From: Puffinus mauretanicus
Taxonomy: Eukaryota; Chordata; Aves; Procellariiformes; Procellariidae
Reading direction: 5' to 3'
Length of the DNA stretch: 64,000 bases
Assembly: GCA_023333565.1 (NCBI GenBank)
Contig: JAJKFH010003493.1
Location: forward strand, 2,914,001-2,978,000
Part shown: in pieces, positions 25,010-37,483 of the stretch
Layout of the letters: each line of letters starts with the position of its first letter
Position numbering within the stretch: position 1 is the first letter of the stretch
Position numbers and translations under genes: made by a program
Notes under the pieces: model-generated
Told to the model about the DNA's origin: nothing
Seen by the model: only the letters and a program-made list of their open reading frames with translations
The model's database searches: none

Positions 25010-25869
25010 ACAAGCAAAGGCAGCAGGAGGCCTGCATGAATGAACAAGGAGCTCCTGCCAAAACTCAAGCACAAAAAGGAAGTGTTCAAGAGGTGGAAGC
25101 AGGGTCACGGTGACCCAGGAGAAATACAGGGACACTCTAGAAAAGATAAAGCAACACAGAATTGAGTCTGGCGAAGGGAAATGGAGGGCAAAAAGGGCTT
25201 CTACATGAGCAGCAAAAGGAAGACAAGGGAAAATGTGGGCCTGCTGCTGCATGGGCACGAGTCCTGGTCACAAAGGATATAGAAAAGGCGGAGGTACTCA
25301 ATGTCTTCTTTGCCTCGGTAAAGAAGGGAAGATGGTCTTCAGGAATCTGAAGCCCCTGCAACTGTGGGAAAGTCTGGAGCAATGAAGACTTTCTCTCAGT
25401 GGAGAATGATCGGGTTAAAGAACACTTAAACCAGACACACAAGTCCATGGGACCAGACGGGACGCAACAAAGAGTGCAGAGGGAACTGGCAGATGTTGTT
25501 GCAAGGCCACTCTCAAAATTGTCTTTAAAAAGTCACGGCGATTGACAACTGACAACTGAACAACTGAAGAAAGCAAAGTGCACTCCTATCTTCAAGGAGG
25601 GCAGGAAGGAGAATCTAAGGAACTACGAGCAGGTCAGCCTCACCTTGATTCAATCTGAACACAAGAAAATACTTTTTTTACTGTGAGGGTGGTCAAACAC
25701 TGCAACAGGTTGCACAGAGATGCTATGGAGTCTCCATCTTTGGGAACACTCACCTAAATGGACACAATCCTGGGCAACCTGCTCTAACTGATCCTGCTTT
25801 GAGGAGAGAAGTTGGACTAGATGATCTTCAGAGGTGCCTTCCAAACCCAGTCAGGCTGTGATTCTGTGA
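25010..25869 (+). mobile_element. CR1 LINE, internally deleted, plus orientation
   Basis: The first part (25010-25650) reads as the region of CR1 ORF2 between the endonuclease and reverse transcriptase, with many small lesions. Pieces include 'agcaggaggcctgcatgaatgaac', 'gagctcctgccaaaactcaa', 'aagtccatgggaccagacggga' and 'caggtcagcctcacctt'. At about 25650 it jumps straight to the extreme ORF2 C-terminus ('ctgaacacaagaaaatac...gtgagggtggtcaaacactg') and then the 3' end ('ttggactagatgatcttcagaggtgccttcc', ending GATTCTGTGAA). The whole catalytic reverse-transcriptase core is therefore missing. Stops and indels interrupt the rest. It is a dead copy. Confidence 0.9.
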
Positions 25870-28800
25870 AATATTCACCTTATTTAAGAGTGAATACCGA
25901 GTCCCAAATATAAGCACTTTTCCAGACCATTTTTCTACACAGCAATCCAGAACTATGTATCTTCCATTAGATGCTACTGGTTTTCATTTGCCAAATCTTA
26001 GGCCGAGTGTCCTTACTTTCAAAGCTCCCAGTGGACGTGACACTAGCTACAAAGGTATCTACTTCTACCAGAACAAAGCATGTAGTTTTTTCAGCAAACG
26101 CAACTAAGAAAACTGGCACAAAACATGGGACAGCAAGTGAAGACATTCACAGTGGAGGGAGTCTGGAACAAACTTGCAAATCGAACCAGATTAAAAATGC
26201 CTCGTTAGTTTTAAAACATAACAGAAAATTGCTGCTCAGGCTACAGCTTTCCTAGCATTATGAAGAAATTATCCAAAAGAGAACCCTATTTAACTTTTAC
26301 TTACAAAAAATACATCAAAAAGACATTCAGAACTGGGAAAAGCACCATTCCATGAGAAAACCTGCTGGTATTCCAAAACTACTTAAACCACAGTATGAAA
26401 GCAGCCCAGAAGGTACTTTAGGGATTTGATGCTGCCTGCTGGCAAACAGCTATCATGGTGGAACAGAAGCTGGTACGGGCTCCAGAGCCGGCAGCTCTGA
26501 AATTATCACTGCAAGATTTTATCTTTTTCATCAGGGCAGATTTTGCCTGTCTCCAAAATCTGGGTTTGTTTTCAATCAAGGCATTAAAAAATGAGGGCAA
26601 AAATTTTAATCAAGAAACTTATTTATCTCATAGCCAAAGAATACTATGTGGATTAATCATTTCTGTTCACATGCTTTTGTTGTTTTTGTCAGGGGCAGGA
26701 GAGTTAATAGCATATTTGGGCATAAACAGTGAGCACATGACAGTTGAGATGCTCTAAAAGACAACTCATGTATGACCTTATTTCAGACTAAGACTTGGAT
26801 CCATTTAGCTGATTTAACAGTGCTACAACAAACAATATGGATAATTTCCTGCTTTGTCTTAGGTAGGAGAAGCTGGCAGCTATCTACAGAATGAATCAGA
26901 GTTTTTTCAGCATTACCATTTGGGGCACAACAAGTGCAGCAAGTATGACTGAGCTTTCTTTCCCCTTTTGTAAACCCTTCAAAAATTACTGTAATTATTT
27001 TTCAGTAGATAGCTAAATAGATAACTAAAGCTACTGTTATTTAATAGGCCTATTTTTCAAACACAATTATTTTTATTTTGTATACCTACATTTTTCTTTA
27101 GAGTTAAATCAGAAGTACAAAAGAAATCATTATTGAAATAATGTAACATAATAAGCCAATGAGAACAGATACTGTGAATTTATACTTCAACTGAGGACAA
27201 AACAACAGCATCCATAAGAATGATTTAGCAGTTTAAAAGGATGTGGTGTTTCTTAAAAGCAAAACAAAAGCCCCAATACCCTGATAGGAAAACCTATTAA
27301 TATTTAATGCAATATCCTCCAGGCTTCTTTTTTGTCAAACTGCTAAACTTTAATAAAACCAAATTAATATTTTCAGTGAAATAAAAGTTATCTCCTATTA
27401 GTCTAGTAGACACTTAAAAATAGTCCAAATGAAATTGGCAGCTGTGTATAAAAACTCATTTAATTTTCACAAAAGCTTTTAAGTACTGTTGCAGTGAGAA
27501 ATCAATACTACCTAGCTGACATAACAGTGAAATAGTTGGGTACAAAGTGAAAAAAATAAGTGCAATCAAAGTAAATGAACTGTGATCATACCAAGTGCCT
27601 AGCAAAATTAGCTTTAATCTTGGGAATATTTATGAAGTATATGTGTAATTTTTCATGATAAAATTTCACCTATGGTTCAAGGCATACCAATAAAACACTT
27701 TTTGATAGGTACACAAAACAGTTTGATTGGAATTACTTATCTACGAAGCAAACTTATATTAGAAAAGAGATGAACTTCACAACCAAACAGAATGTTTCTG
27801 TCTCAAATTCTGGTTTCACATCTGCTTATTAGGACTGTCTCCTGAGTGAATTAATTATCATTAAGGAACCACACACATTGTATCCAGTCCCATTAATAAT
27901 ATATTTTAAAATAACCCTTCAGGTATCTCGGCAGGCATGGCAAAATTAGTATTTAATATTTCTCTATTGAACTAATTAGGATGAACATAAAATATGAAAT
28001 ACAGGATTTGTAAAAATATTTTCTTATGAAATTACACATAATTATAGTCTTTTTCAGCTATGTGTGCCTTTTAATATGGTACTTAATCTCTATTCCCTTC
28101 TATGAAAAATGTGAAATAATAGCAGGCCTTATAAAGCTTCTTGTACCAATGAGCTGAAAAAAACTCATCTGTAGTCAATGCAATATTCCCTTTGTATTTG
28201 TCATTATGAACACATTTGTAGTATATAAGTTGCACTAATTACAAATTGCATAAATATTTTCTATATATTATTCACTACAGTTTCCATATGCCAGTAATTT
28301 CAAGACTCGCCAAGTAATTTTGGGTCTGTTAGAATCAATTTGACCTTTTTGATTCTCTCTTTCCCCGATTTACATCATAAATAATATAATCACATTAGCT
28401 AACTACACTTCATTATATTAATTTTTTAAATAAAAACATTTCTTCACTAATGATAGGCATTCATTCTGCAACAAAGTAGAATGGCCATCACAGCAATAAA
28501 AAACCACCACCACAGCCCTGTGCATCTTCTTTCATTTTCCTAGTCGTCTTTTTCTCCACCTGACAAGCCATCTGCCAGCGGAGCTTTGTAGTGGAGTACC
28601 TAAAACCCTCATGACTATTAGACAAGCAACCATTTTTCTCCTATGTAAATGTTCCTACTTCAATAAGGACTATACAAGTCCTCAAGAAAAATGTCCTTGT
28701 TGAGAACAAGATCCACTTCAGAGAGAGATTTTGGCAATGGAAGTAGAAAATACGCTACCACATATAGTAAAGAACAACACAGGGAGTAAACGGATGAGAC

Positions 28801-30762
28801 AAAAGAGACAAACAGAAAAAAGTAGGAAAGATTTGGAATTTCCTTGGAAAAGAGGCTAACAAGGCAACATACACCTTGGAATAAGCATCTGCTAGTTACA
28901 AATGCCAGTGAAGAGAAAATTGAGTAATTAAGGTATCCACAAGCAGAATATAGAATAAATGTGGGAGAAGAAAACACGACTTTTTCTGGTCCAGTACTAC
29001 ACTATTTAAATTTATAGTTTCGGAAGTACCTGCTCCAGTGCCTGGCTGTCGGTGCGTTACGTGGCCATGCAAAGGAGGCCCTCTGCATCCCATGGGAGGC
29101 ACGAGCCGAGGCAGCTTGGCTAGAAGAAGAACTGAAACCCTCAAAAGAAAGGTCTAGGCCAAAGCAACTCATTTCACAAGACGGAATGAGAGAGACTCTG
29201 GTAATGATTGTTCGCTGATACTCGGTTCTGATGTTTTTCTTAAATGATACAGAACAGCTTATAATGCTGTCACCGTGGCAAATCTACAACTGTTCCCATG
29301 GTATTGCTGAATTACCTCGTTTGCTCCTTCTGAAAACCAAAAAAATGACATGGGATATCTCATTTCAGACAGCAGCCCCTTCTCTTCATGCAAACTTGTC
29401 ATACGTTTCGTGGTCTTTTCTCTGCCAAAACCATAGCATCTCCATACGTGTAAATATTTTTCCCCTGGCTGTGAAAATATCGTATTACCAGAAGATCAAT
29501 TTAATTGGGAAGACACATTGTTAAAACTGTATTTGGTTGTAAATTCTTGGTGTTCTTTAAATACAAAATTCCACCTAAAGTAAATGTAAAGTGGCAAGTG
29601 GAAAGACACCTTATGTGAAAAAGAAATGTTGCCTTACAGAGCAGAGGAGGAGATAAAAACCTACTGTATATGTAGAAGGTGATGTTCTGGTGCTAATGTA
29701 ATCTAATGTAACTGAGAAGCAGAAAACGGGGAAAGATGAAAATTCCAAACTCTCCAAATATTTTCTCTCTTCTGATTACTGTTGCCTGCTCTAATTTCAG
29801 TAAAACTTTTATTTTGAGAAGGCAGGGGTAGGGAGGAAAAGGAAGGCAAAAAAAGGCAACACAGCAAAAGAAGAATTTAACTTTCAAAAATTGCAAAATC
29901 ACCTACTTTTCATTTTTGCAACAGATTCTGTAAACCTAGCCAAATTCTGTTCTTAGTTAAAAACAGAACAAGTAAAAATAGATGCTGGAAACCAGGCAAG
30001 ATACCACAAAAGTGAAGCCAAACAATGAATTAATATAAAATCATGGGATATGCTTTGTGAATGATAACACTGTGGAATAACTCGGGATGATTTATCACCA
30101 AAATAAAGTTGGTCTTCCTAGAATGCATCAAATAATAGTGGTTGCTGGTACTGATGCGGTACTCAATAGATTTTTTTTTTGGTTAAGGGAAGATGTTTGC
30201 ATACCCTACCAGTAGCTCATGCAGGCTATCAAGTACCTCACTGTATTCTGATATTTCATGACAGCAGACTTTAAACTAATTCTTGTGAGTGTGCTTGATG
30301 TTAAATTTTATTACTGCTATCAACCTGACATTAACATTTTCATTAGGCATTTTGAGATTTTGTGAACTATGCTTTCTGCCACTCATCCAAGATGCTACAT
30401 TAAAACTTTCAAATTTTGATGGCAAGAAATTATAATAGAAAAGAAATTCAAATGGTCAAAGTAAGCTTAAGATATGAGCTACTTTCTGTGGTTTACTTAT
30501 CCTCTCTTTTGCCAGTTTTTCTATGCTAACTTCCTTACAGATTATTCTTTCTTTTGGCAGTTAAAGTGAGCTCGCTTCTCAAAAATAATGAAAAAGTAAA
30601 ACTAAAAAGATATCCCTCTTTCATACAAATGTCTGGAAGCTGGCACTATTGGTAACCACAGAAGCCCCATTTACATACGACTGTGAAGAGCTCTGCACAG
30701 CACTGGGTCGTTCCACTTGGATGATGCAAACCCGCTTCAGCTGTTGTGGCTGTTTGCAGGTG
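25870..30762. other. AT-rich unique DNA, nothing recognised
   Basis: About 4.9 kb of AT-rich DNA. No repeat family, RNA gene or protein could be named. A small GC-richer piece at about 29040-29110 and a 99-100 codon plus-strand frame at 26455-26757 are visible, but neither resembles anything known to me. Confidence 0.5.
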
Positions 30763-31036
30763 TGTGCTGGTTTTGGCTGGGGTAGAGTTAATTTTCTTCA
30801 TAGTAGCTAGTATGGGGCTGTGTTTCAGATTTGTGCTGAAAACAGTGTTGATAACACAGGGATGTTTTCGTTACTGCTGAGCAGTGCTTACACAGAGTCA
30901 AGGCCTTTTCTGCTTCTCACCCCACCCCACCAGCAAGCAGGCTGGGGGTGCACAAGGAGTTGGGAGGGGACATGGCTGGGACAGCTGACCCCAACTGACC
31001 AAAGGGATATTCCATACCATATGGCGTCATGCTCAG

Positions 31037-31046
31037 CATGTAAAGC
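31037..31046 (+). promoter_or_regulatory. Degenerate TATA-like box of the solo LTR
   Basis: CATGTAAAGC sits where related LTRs carry a TATATAAAGC-type box, about 190 bases before the polyadenylation signal. Two changes from that form suggest reduced promoter strength. This comparison is from memory of related LTRs. Confidence 0.45.
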
Positions 31047-31225
31047 TGGGGGAAGAAGAAGGAAGGGGAGGACGTTCGGAGTGATGGAGTTTGTCTTCCC
31101 AAGTAACCGTTACGCGTGATGGAGCCCTGCTTTCCTGGAGATGGCTGAACACCTGCCTGCCCATGGGAAGCAGTGAATGAATTCCTTGTTTTGCTTCGCT
31201 TGTGTGCGTGGCTTTTGCTTTCCCT

Positions 31226-31231
31226 ATTAAA
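31226..31231 (+). terminator. ATTAAA polyadenylation signal in the solo LTR
   Basis: ATTAAA followed by a T-rich stretch (ACTGTCTTTATCTC) fits an LTR R-region polyadenylation signal with its downstream element. It could still polyadenylate a transcript running in the plus direction. Confidence 0.6.
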
Positions 31232-31356
31232 CTGTCTTTATCTCAACCCACAAGTTTTCTCACTTTTACTCTTCTGATTCTCTCCCCCCTCCCACCCCGG
31301 GGAGTGAGCGAGCGGCTGCGTGGGGCTTAGCTGCCGGCTGGGGTTAAACCACGACA

Positions 31357-31977
31357 AGGAGGTTAAGAAAGGAGCTTGCAAACCTCTAGAAATACAGCAG
31401 AGAAGGAAAACTCCAACATTAAGTGCTGTACGAGACAGTCTAAGCATGCTCCTGTATTCATACACACATAATGCCTCCTGGTCAATTTTAGCATTTTTTT
31501 GTGTCACTGGGATTTAAATAGGATACTTTGCGGGGACTGTCAGGATTTTGCTCTACTCCCACTCATACCAACAAAAAGCAAGGCCTAGGCCTCAATTAAG
31601 CAAATACTTTCTACAATTTCTATTTTAACTACACCTCCTAAGTTAACAATTTGTTTCACGTTAAATGACAAGATTATGTGCTACTGTGCAAGACAACACA
31701 ATAAAGGTTTGCCGAATCAGAAACCTCACAGGATAAGCTCATAAAAGTTTCTGCCCCCAAAACATGAATCAAAAAAATCCCAGAACTATGAGTTTGATTT
31801 CATCCACCAAAGTTAGTATTTTCTAGCAAAAAGCAATCTACCAAATGCGGAATATGGCTCTCAAGTTGTAGAGACTACTATGGTCAGTAGTGACCTTTTT
31901 TCCCATTTAATCCACAGAACTCCCACTGGTGTTAATGTGCACCAGTGAATATTGAATATATTCTCATCTCTACCTAT
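31357..31977. other. AT-rich spacer
   Basis: Spacer between the solo LTR and an ancient CR1 relic. Nothing recognised. Confidence 0.5.
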
Positions 31978-32492
31978 AAGCATAAAGGCAGCCAGCCTAG
32001 GTCAGGATCCTGTTTCTGACAGTGGCCAAAAGGGATGTGCACAGAAGAGATCACAGCAGGGTCACTATATAAAATATGTTTTCCAGTGCTTCCCATTCTG
32101 CAGCCGAGGGACCTTCTGCAGCTGAGGCAAACATGGTTTCTACACACATCATGGATGTAGCAGAATTTATCTTCTGGGCACTTTTCCAGTCTCTCCTCAA
32201 TTCCACGTGAAGTGATAGCATCCACAGCAACTGTCAGAAAAGACTTCCCTAGCTTCCATAGGTATTCTGTGAAACCCTCCATAAATGAGTCAGCTGTTAA
32301 TTTCATTTGATGCTCATTAATTCCTGTATCTGCAAATGTGGAGAACGACTACCTCCTTATGAAACGTATGATCTTACACAACTCCATCATATCAGCTCTT
32401 TGGTAGTCCTTATTTCACACTGAACAACCTTATTCAGGTCTTGTTTAATTGAGGGAAATTGTTCCGTACTTTTCCAGAATATATTAGAACTT
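31978..32492 (-). repeat. Ancient CR1-family LINE relic (3' end and ORF2 C-terminus), minus orientation
   Basis: The plus strand follows, in order, the reverse complement of an old sauropsid CR1 3' region. It has 'ggatcctgtttctgacagtggcc' (32005-32027), then a worn UTR, then a 'cagtctctcctcaattc'-type coding stretch. After that come 'gttaatttcatttg' (32296-32309), 'attaattcctgtatc', 'aactccatcatatcagctctttggtagtcc' (32380-32409), 'ctgaacaac' (32420-32428) and 'cttttccagaatatatta' (32469-32486). On the minus strand this is the ORF2 C-terminal region followed by the 3' UTR. All frames are broken by substitutions and small indels; the 110-codon minus frame at 31974-32306 is a residue. It is far older than the CR1s at 18, 39, 51 and 60 kb. 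Confidence 0.78.
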
Positions 32493-34424
32493 AGAAATCT
32501 GACCTTAATTCACAAACTCATTTGAGCATCTGCAGTGCTAGAAACACGAAGTTTAAAATAACAGTTAAAAGTTATATTTTAACAGTTGGTATGTTCAAAG
32601 TTTTGAATCTCTTAAATCCTCCAAAGAATCAAGTACAATTTATATTAGTGCCAAAGAAATTAAACTGAACTCCAAAATGGGTGAGGATTATTCATAGCAA
32701 TGCAAGTTATTGGATGTGGCATCACAGAAATCTCTTAACATGATTAGAATAGAATTCTGTACTACACAAAAAATGGTAAGTAAGGGGGTGTTAGTTTTCT
32801 TGGTGTATGAAACAGAACTGAAGTTGAATGATCCTTTCATTATTTTTTCAGTTTCATTATTCCTGCACCAATAATAAAATTAAATAAAATAGTTATTGTT
32901 GTTATTTCACAAGTTAGTATGACAGCCTGTCTCTTTAAATTAATTTAATTCTGGAGGACAGAGGATAACAAGCTTTTTCAGTTCTGACCACAGTTCTGAT
33001 TATGAAACCCACTTCAAATAGCCTCACAAACCTAAATATTAATATAAGCAAATAATTTCACTTCTCTTGGCTCACGATCTCTGATGTGGGTCTGTTAAAA
33101 ATGAGTAGCACTTTCATGAAAATTTTTTCATGCAAGCTATAATGCAAGACAAATTGAAATCTTGAAAACTTCTCAAAATACACAGAAAACGAGATATATT
33201 CCTCTGTCTGATGAATATGAAAAACATGAAGCAAAGTTTTAAATCTGGAGACTGACATAAAAAGAAGAATATATAGGGTTAATACTGGTGTAGACAGCAG
33301 CTAGTAGGTGAATAGTCTTGCAAAAAATCTGAGAATATACCCAAACTGTGAGTAATTGCATAATGGCTTCACTGTTTACCTTATTCAATTATTTATTCAC
33401 TTTGCACTGAAAGCATGGATGTTGCCTAATTATTAAGAAAGCAAAGAGACAAGCAGCACACAACATCAGTTGATTACATTTTACATATCCAGTTGCATTC
33501 TTTACATAAATATAAATTGCTTAATTGGCTAATTCAGTAGACCTTAATGTGCCACTGCTGTAAAGGTGGTCAACAGCAACCTTCCTGGCAATTATATGAC
33601 AGAAAAACAGAACAGGCTGCAGATGAAGCATTAATCACTTCAGTTTATCCTTTTGTCCTGTCTTTCATCCTGTCTGTGTTGGGGGGAAAAAAGCAGGAAG
33701 TTAAATATAATGTTCTGAACTTATTTTAATAATACCACTTATAATTTAACATGATAAGCAGTAGTCACTATTCCAACTTAAAACTGCCTTTCTTGAAACT
33801 AGGCTTTGAAATGTTCATGTATTTTCTTGCTGTACACTCTACACAACAACCTCTCTCTCCTAAAAGGTTACACTTACTCACATATGCAGAAGAGTATGTA
33901 TGTTAGAGAAAAAAATATTAGCAAGAGTCTCTTATGTATTAAAACAATCAATTGCGAATTAAATTTTTTAAAAAAACTAATAACATGTTATGACAGCAGA
34001 TGATTTGATGACATGTTGGCTTGGCTGCAGGCACCCTACCAAGTGTAGCAAGGGAACAAGAACTGAACATTGTGGAGGAATGATGCACTTCCCCATCAGG
34101 GGCAAAATGAGAAAGCCAGTTGTCCATAAAGCAGTAGCAGACTGTCTGAATCATTCTAGCTTTGCGTTAGTAGTTTTCCAAATTTGTTTGCTTGCTTATC
34201 ATTATAGATGAAGGAACAGTGCTATGATGCAGCGAACCAGGAATAGTGAAGTTGAGAAAATGTATGCCTGAACATACATCAATGCCACGATATGACAGCA
34301 AAGTTTTCAGAGCAAATGAAATTATTGGAACTATGCAATTTATCCACTTCTTTTTCTCCTATTTTGATTAGTAACCTTCTGCCATGCTTATTGTGAACCA
34401 GAACACTTCTATCATCTCTGAGGG

Positions 34425-34510
34425 ATGCAGGTATTCTCTTTACTTGAATATATTTTCTGTTCTTGGAATGCAGGTATTCTCTTTACTTGAATATATTTTC
34501 TGTTCTTGGA
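34425..34510. repeat. Perfect 43-bp tandem duplication (two copies)
   Basis: The unit starting ATGCAGGTATTCTCTTTACT occurs at 34425-34467 and again at 34468-34510 without a single mismatch. Perfect identity implies a recent duplication, or one that is still polymorphic. The period is not a multiple of three, so the 96-codon plus-strand frame running through it is probably not coding. Confidence 0.97.
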
Positions 34511-35289
34511 AAAGAAAATTCCAGCAAAGGCGCATACATTTCTTAACTTATATTTATTTTCCTGCAAATACGAAGTTTGGACTTTGGACTAATGATACAA
34601 AACAGCTAAATGCCAGAAAATTAGATAGGTCATTTTATGTGAATGAGTGTTGTCAAGTAAGTGCCCACTTCTAACAGAAGACCAGAGGTGAATTCCTAGT
34701 GAAGGTCTAGCTGCATATCTGTTACCAAATGAGCTTGCGTATATGTAGTAGAAAGAGTCTGAGACAAACTCATCCCCAGCTCTCTGCCCGCCTGGCAGTG
34801 CCACAGGAAAACAGGGCATGTGTCTACATCCCGACTCCTGCATTTTACAGCACGGCATCATGGTGAAAAAATCATTTTTATCAAAGGGCAGCCCTCTCCC
34901 AGGTAGTAAGTGCTAGCAGAGAGATCAGAAGCATCTGGGGATGGTAACACCTTAAGCTGTTGAGCTACAATCTGCCAGAACTCATTTGTCAGAGTCCGGA
35001 GGCAGCGGGGAAGCTGCCGTCGTCTCTCCAGATGCGGGTCAGACAAGATGCGTACAATTCCACGGGCCTGAGGGATGCAGCGTCCTTTTCAAGGCTGTTT
35101 TTCCCCCTCAACCTCTCAGCTTTCACTGTCAGTTGTAACTAAAAGCAAAAGTTAAAGATGAAGTCCCAGTAAAAGGGTTTCTCTCAGCCAGATTCCTACC
35201 TCCACCCCTAAAACAGAAAAGGAAAGCTAATGCAGGCCATGATAGGTCACTCATCTCTTCCCTCAGAGCTATTTTAATTAATTTTCATG

Positions 35290-35510
35290 AAGCAGAGCTG
35301 GTTTTAGGGGAGCAGACCGCGGCCCAGCAGCAGGGCACCTCCTCCCCATCGCCACCCCTGTGCTCCGGAGCAGCAAGGGAAGCAGCCGGGGAGGGGGACC
35401 AAGCCCCGCAGCCCTGCTGGAGCCCAGGGGCAGGCGGCGGGGCAGGCAGCCCCACCAGAGCTGCCCGAGGAGCAGAGAGTGAGCAGGACCAGCCAGAAAA
35501 CACCTACCAC
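35290..35510. other. Isolated GC- and CpG-rich patch
   Basis: About 220 bases much richer in G and C than the surroundings, with several CpGs (around 35319-35322, 35348, 35366-35390, 35434-35440 and 35465) and many CAGC/GCAG and CCCC/GGGG blocks. Minus-strand frames are open but low-complexity (Pro/Ala/Gly/Ser). It could be a small CpG island, the edge of a decayed promoter, or a GC-biased conversion patch. No known repeat is recognised. Confidence 0.4.
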
Positions 35511-36551
35511 GACCTTGTAACAGTCCACTTCACCAAATTGTCTAAACCAGCATCTTGAAGTCCCCAAACACAGATTTATGAAAATGTAGTGTAAAGGTGT
35601 GAATATTTCAGAGGAACTAAAGCCATAAATCTCCATAAATGGTCTCTTCTTTTGATGGATTGCATGTGCGTTTGTTTTTTTTAAACCAACACCTGTTAAG
35701 AATTCTCTGAGAAAAGCAGGGGAATTATAGCAGATTTATTGTCAGAAATCAGAGGATGTCCACTTCAGATTCAGAATGATTGTCTATCATGCTACCAGGC
35801 AAGTAGGATAGATTTGCTTTCTTATCATAAGTAGAACAGTAAATTAATATTACAGCATTTTAAATGCAAATTTTGTAAAACACGCTTTAAATTATAAGGA
35901 GCATTCACAAGCTCTATTCTGAAGTTATACCCACGTAAGCAAAGATAAAAAGAAGAGAAAATAAATTACTTCCACCCTAGCTATCTTTTTCTGAAACCAT
36001 TTACCCTGTAAAACCATACCCTTAAATCACTTGAATTTACACATCAGAGATTTAGGAAGTATTAGATGTTTCACTAGTACTACCTACATACATATACAAA
36101 GAGGTTCCCTGGTTTTGCTACCCTAATGGCTTCATGACAAGCAGGAGGAAGAGACTGACTGGTCACAGGTCTGGCAAAAATACATCATCTTTAAATTACA
36201 CCACTTCATATCATTGTATTTTTATTTGCCAAAGGGCACCTACTGCACAAATAGCATCTTCAAAGATGATTGGGCAGAAAAGGTAACTGAACAAATACTT
36301 GACAACTGATAAGAAATTAGGTTGTTTGATTTAATCAAGCTACCAACTATAATTTTGTAATATAAAGCCAAACAAAATAAGCCTGAAACTTGCAACAGAG
36401 TGGATTAAAACGGAGGTGAATTAGCAAAGCAGGTTTTGTAACAAAGTATAGCTAATAGCTACGGTTAATTAATATACTAACTATAGCTACGGCATTCATT
36501 ACCTATGTACAATAAGTACATCAGCAAATGAGCTGCTGAAATACATGTGTA

Positions 36552-36569
36552 TATATGTGTACACATATA
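36552..36569. repeat. 18-bp perfect palindrome in an alternating purine-pyrimidine run
   Basis: TATATGTGTACACATATA at 36552-36569 reads identically on both strands. It sits in a TG/TA/CA alternating run at about 36545-36580. Such runs can form Z-DNA or cruciforms, but are also common simple sequence. Confidence 0.85.
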
Positions 36570-37483
36570 CACATGCATGCAATTATCAACAGAATGGACC
36601 ATTGAAAGGGAGTTTACCAGTCTTGGTTCCCTACTCCAATGAACGCCTTTAATACCACCCAGGAATGATGGCATTCACTAGTGTACAGGCTCTCTAATGC
36701 ACCTGTTCAGAGTAGCAGCACACAGATTGGAATAATACCTTCTTTATTCTACATCTCTCCAGCCCTAAAAACATGTCTGGAAACTATTCTGACCTACAAC
36801 AGATGACAAGCCCCTGCCCTTCTCTCCCCACCCTTCTTTTTGTAGCAGGCAGCTAAAATCAGAGGTCAAAAGCACTGCAGACACGTTTCCACCACAGGGA
36901 CCATGGGGTGGGAGAGCAGCTTTGAAGTGAATATGAAGTTTTCTTCCTCTAACAGGGTAGGCAGAATTTGCAGCCAGCCAAAACAAGCCAGATCTTGTGT
37001 GTCAGGGGCAATAATCTTGCCTTAAATTATTAAAAAAAAAAAAAGGAAGAAAAATAAATGTCTGGATTGGAAAATGATAAAACCGAAGAACCTTCAGTGT
37101 AGATTTGTAAAGTCTATTTGAAGGCTTAAAGCAAAATGCCCAGTTATTTTTTTTTAAATAAATTCATTACTTTGGGGATTGAAGAACGATACAAACCCAC
37201 ATTTATACAGACACACTACTGCAGAACTATGCATATATATCACTATAATAGAAATAGTTATACTGGAGTTGCCTGTACTGAGAAATTATGTAAACATACA
37301 GCACTTCATGTGCAGTCATTTTTTGTTTGTTACTTGAGGAGTGATTCAAACCAGAGTTAAAATTTGGTGCATTATCTGACATTTGTGATTGGTATTAAAA
37401 AAAGTAAAATCTTCATGGATTAGTTAAGCAAAAGCCAGCAGCCTGGAGTAGCAAACAATGTCATACAGAAACTGAGGGAATAC

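Larger units (their letters stand above)
30763..31356 (+). mobile_element. Solo LTR of an avian endogenous retrovirus
   Basis: This is a roughly 594-bp block starting TGTGCTGGTTTTGGCTGGG and ending in CCACGACA, so it has TG...CA ends. It is flanked by AGGTG (30758-30762) and AGGAG (31357-31361), an imperfect 5-bp target-site duplication with one mismatch. Inside lie a weak TATA-like box (31037-31046), an ATTAAA polyadenylation signal (31226-31231) and a T/C-rich 3' part. No gag, pol or env sequence lies next to it, so it is a solo LTR, the product of LTR-LTR recombination. I recognise it from memory as a common neoavian LTR type, probably of the ERVL class; class assignment is an inference. 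It carries no protein-coding capacity. Confidence 0.85.

Noticed and set aside
30820..31119. 99-codon plus frame and 61-codon minus frame inside the solo LTR
   Set aside because: LTRs of this type are non-coding, and the frames do not extend to any viral gene.
34384..34674. 96-codon plus frame
   Set aside because: It runs through a perfect 43-bp duplication that is not a multiple of three; the peptide repeats in different frames, which is not expected of a selected protein.
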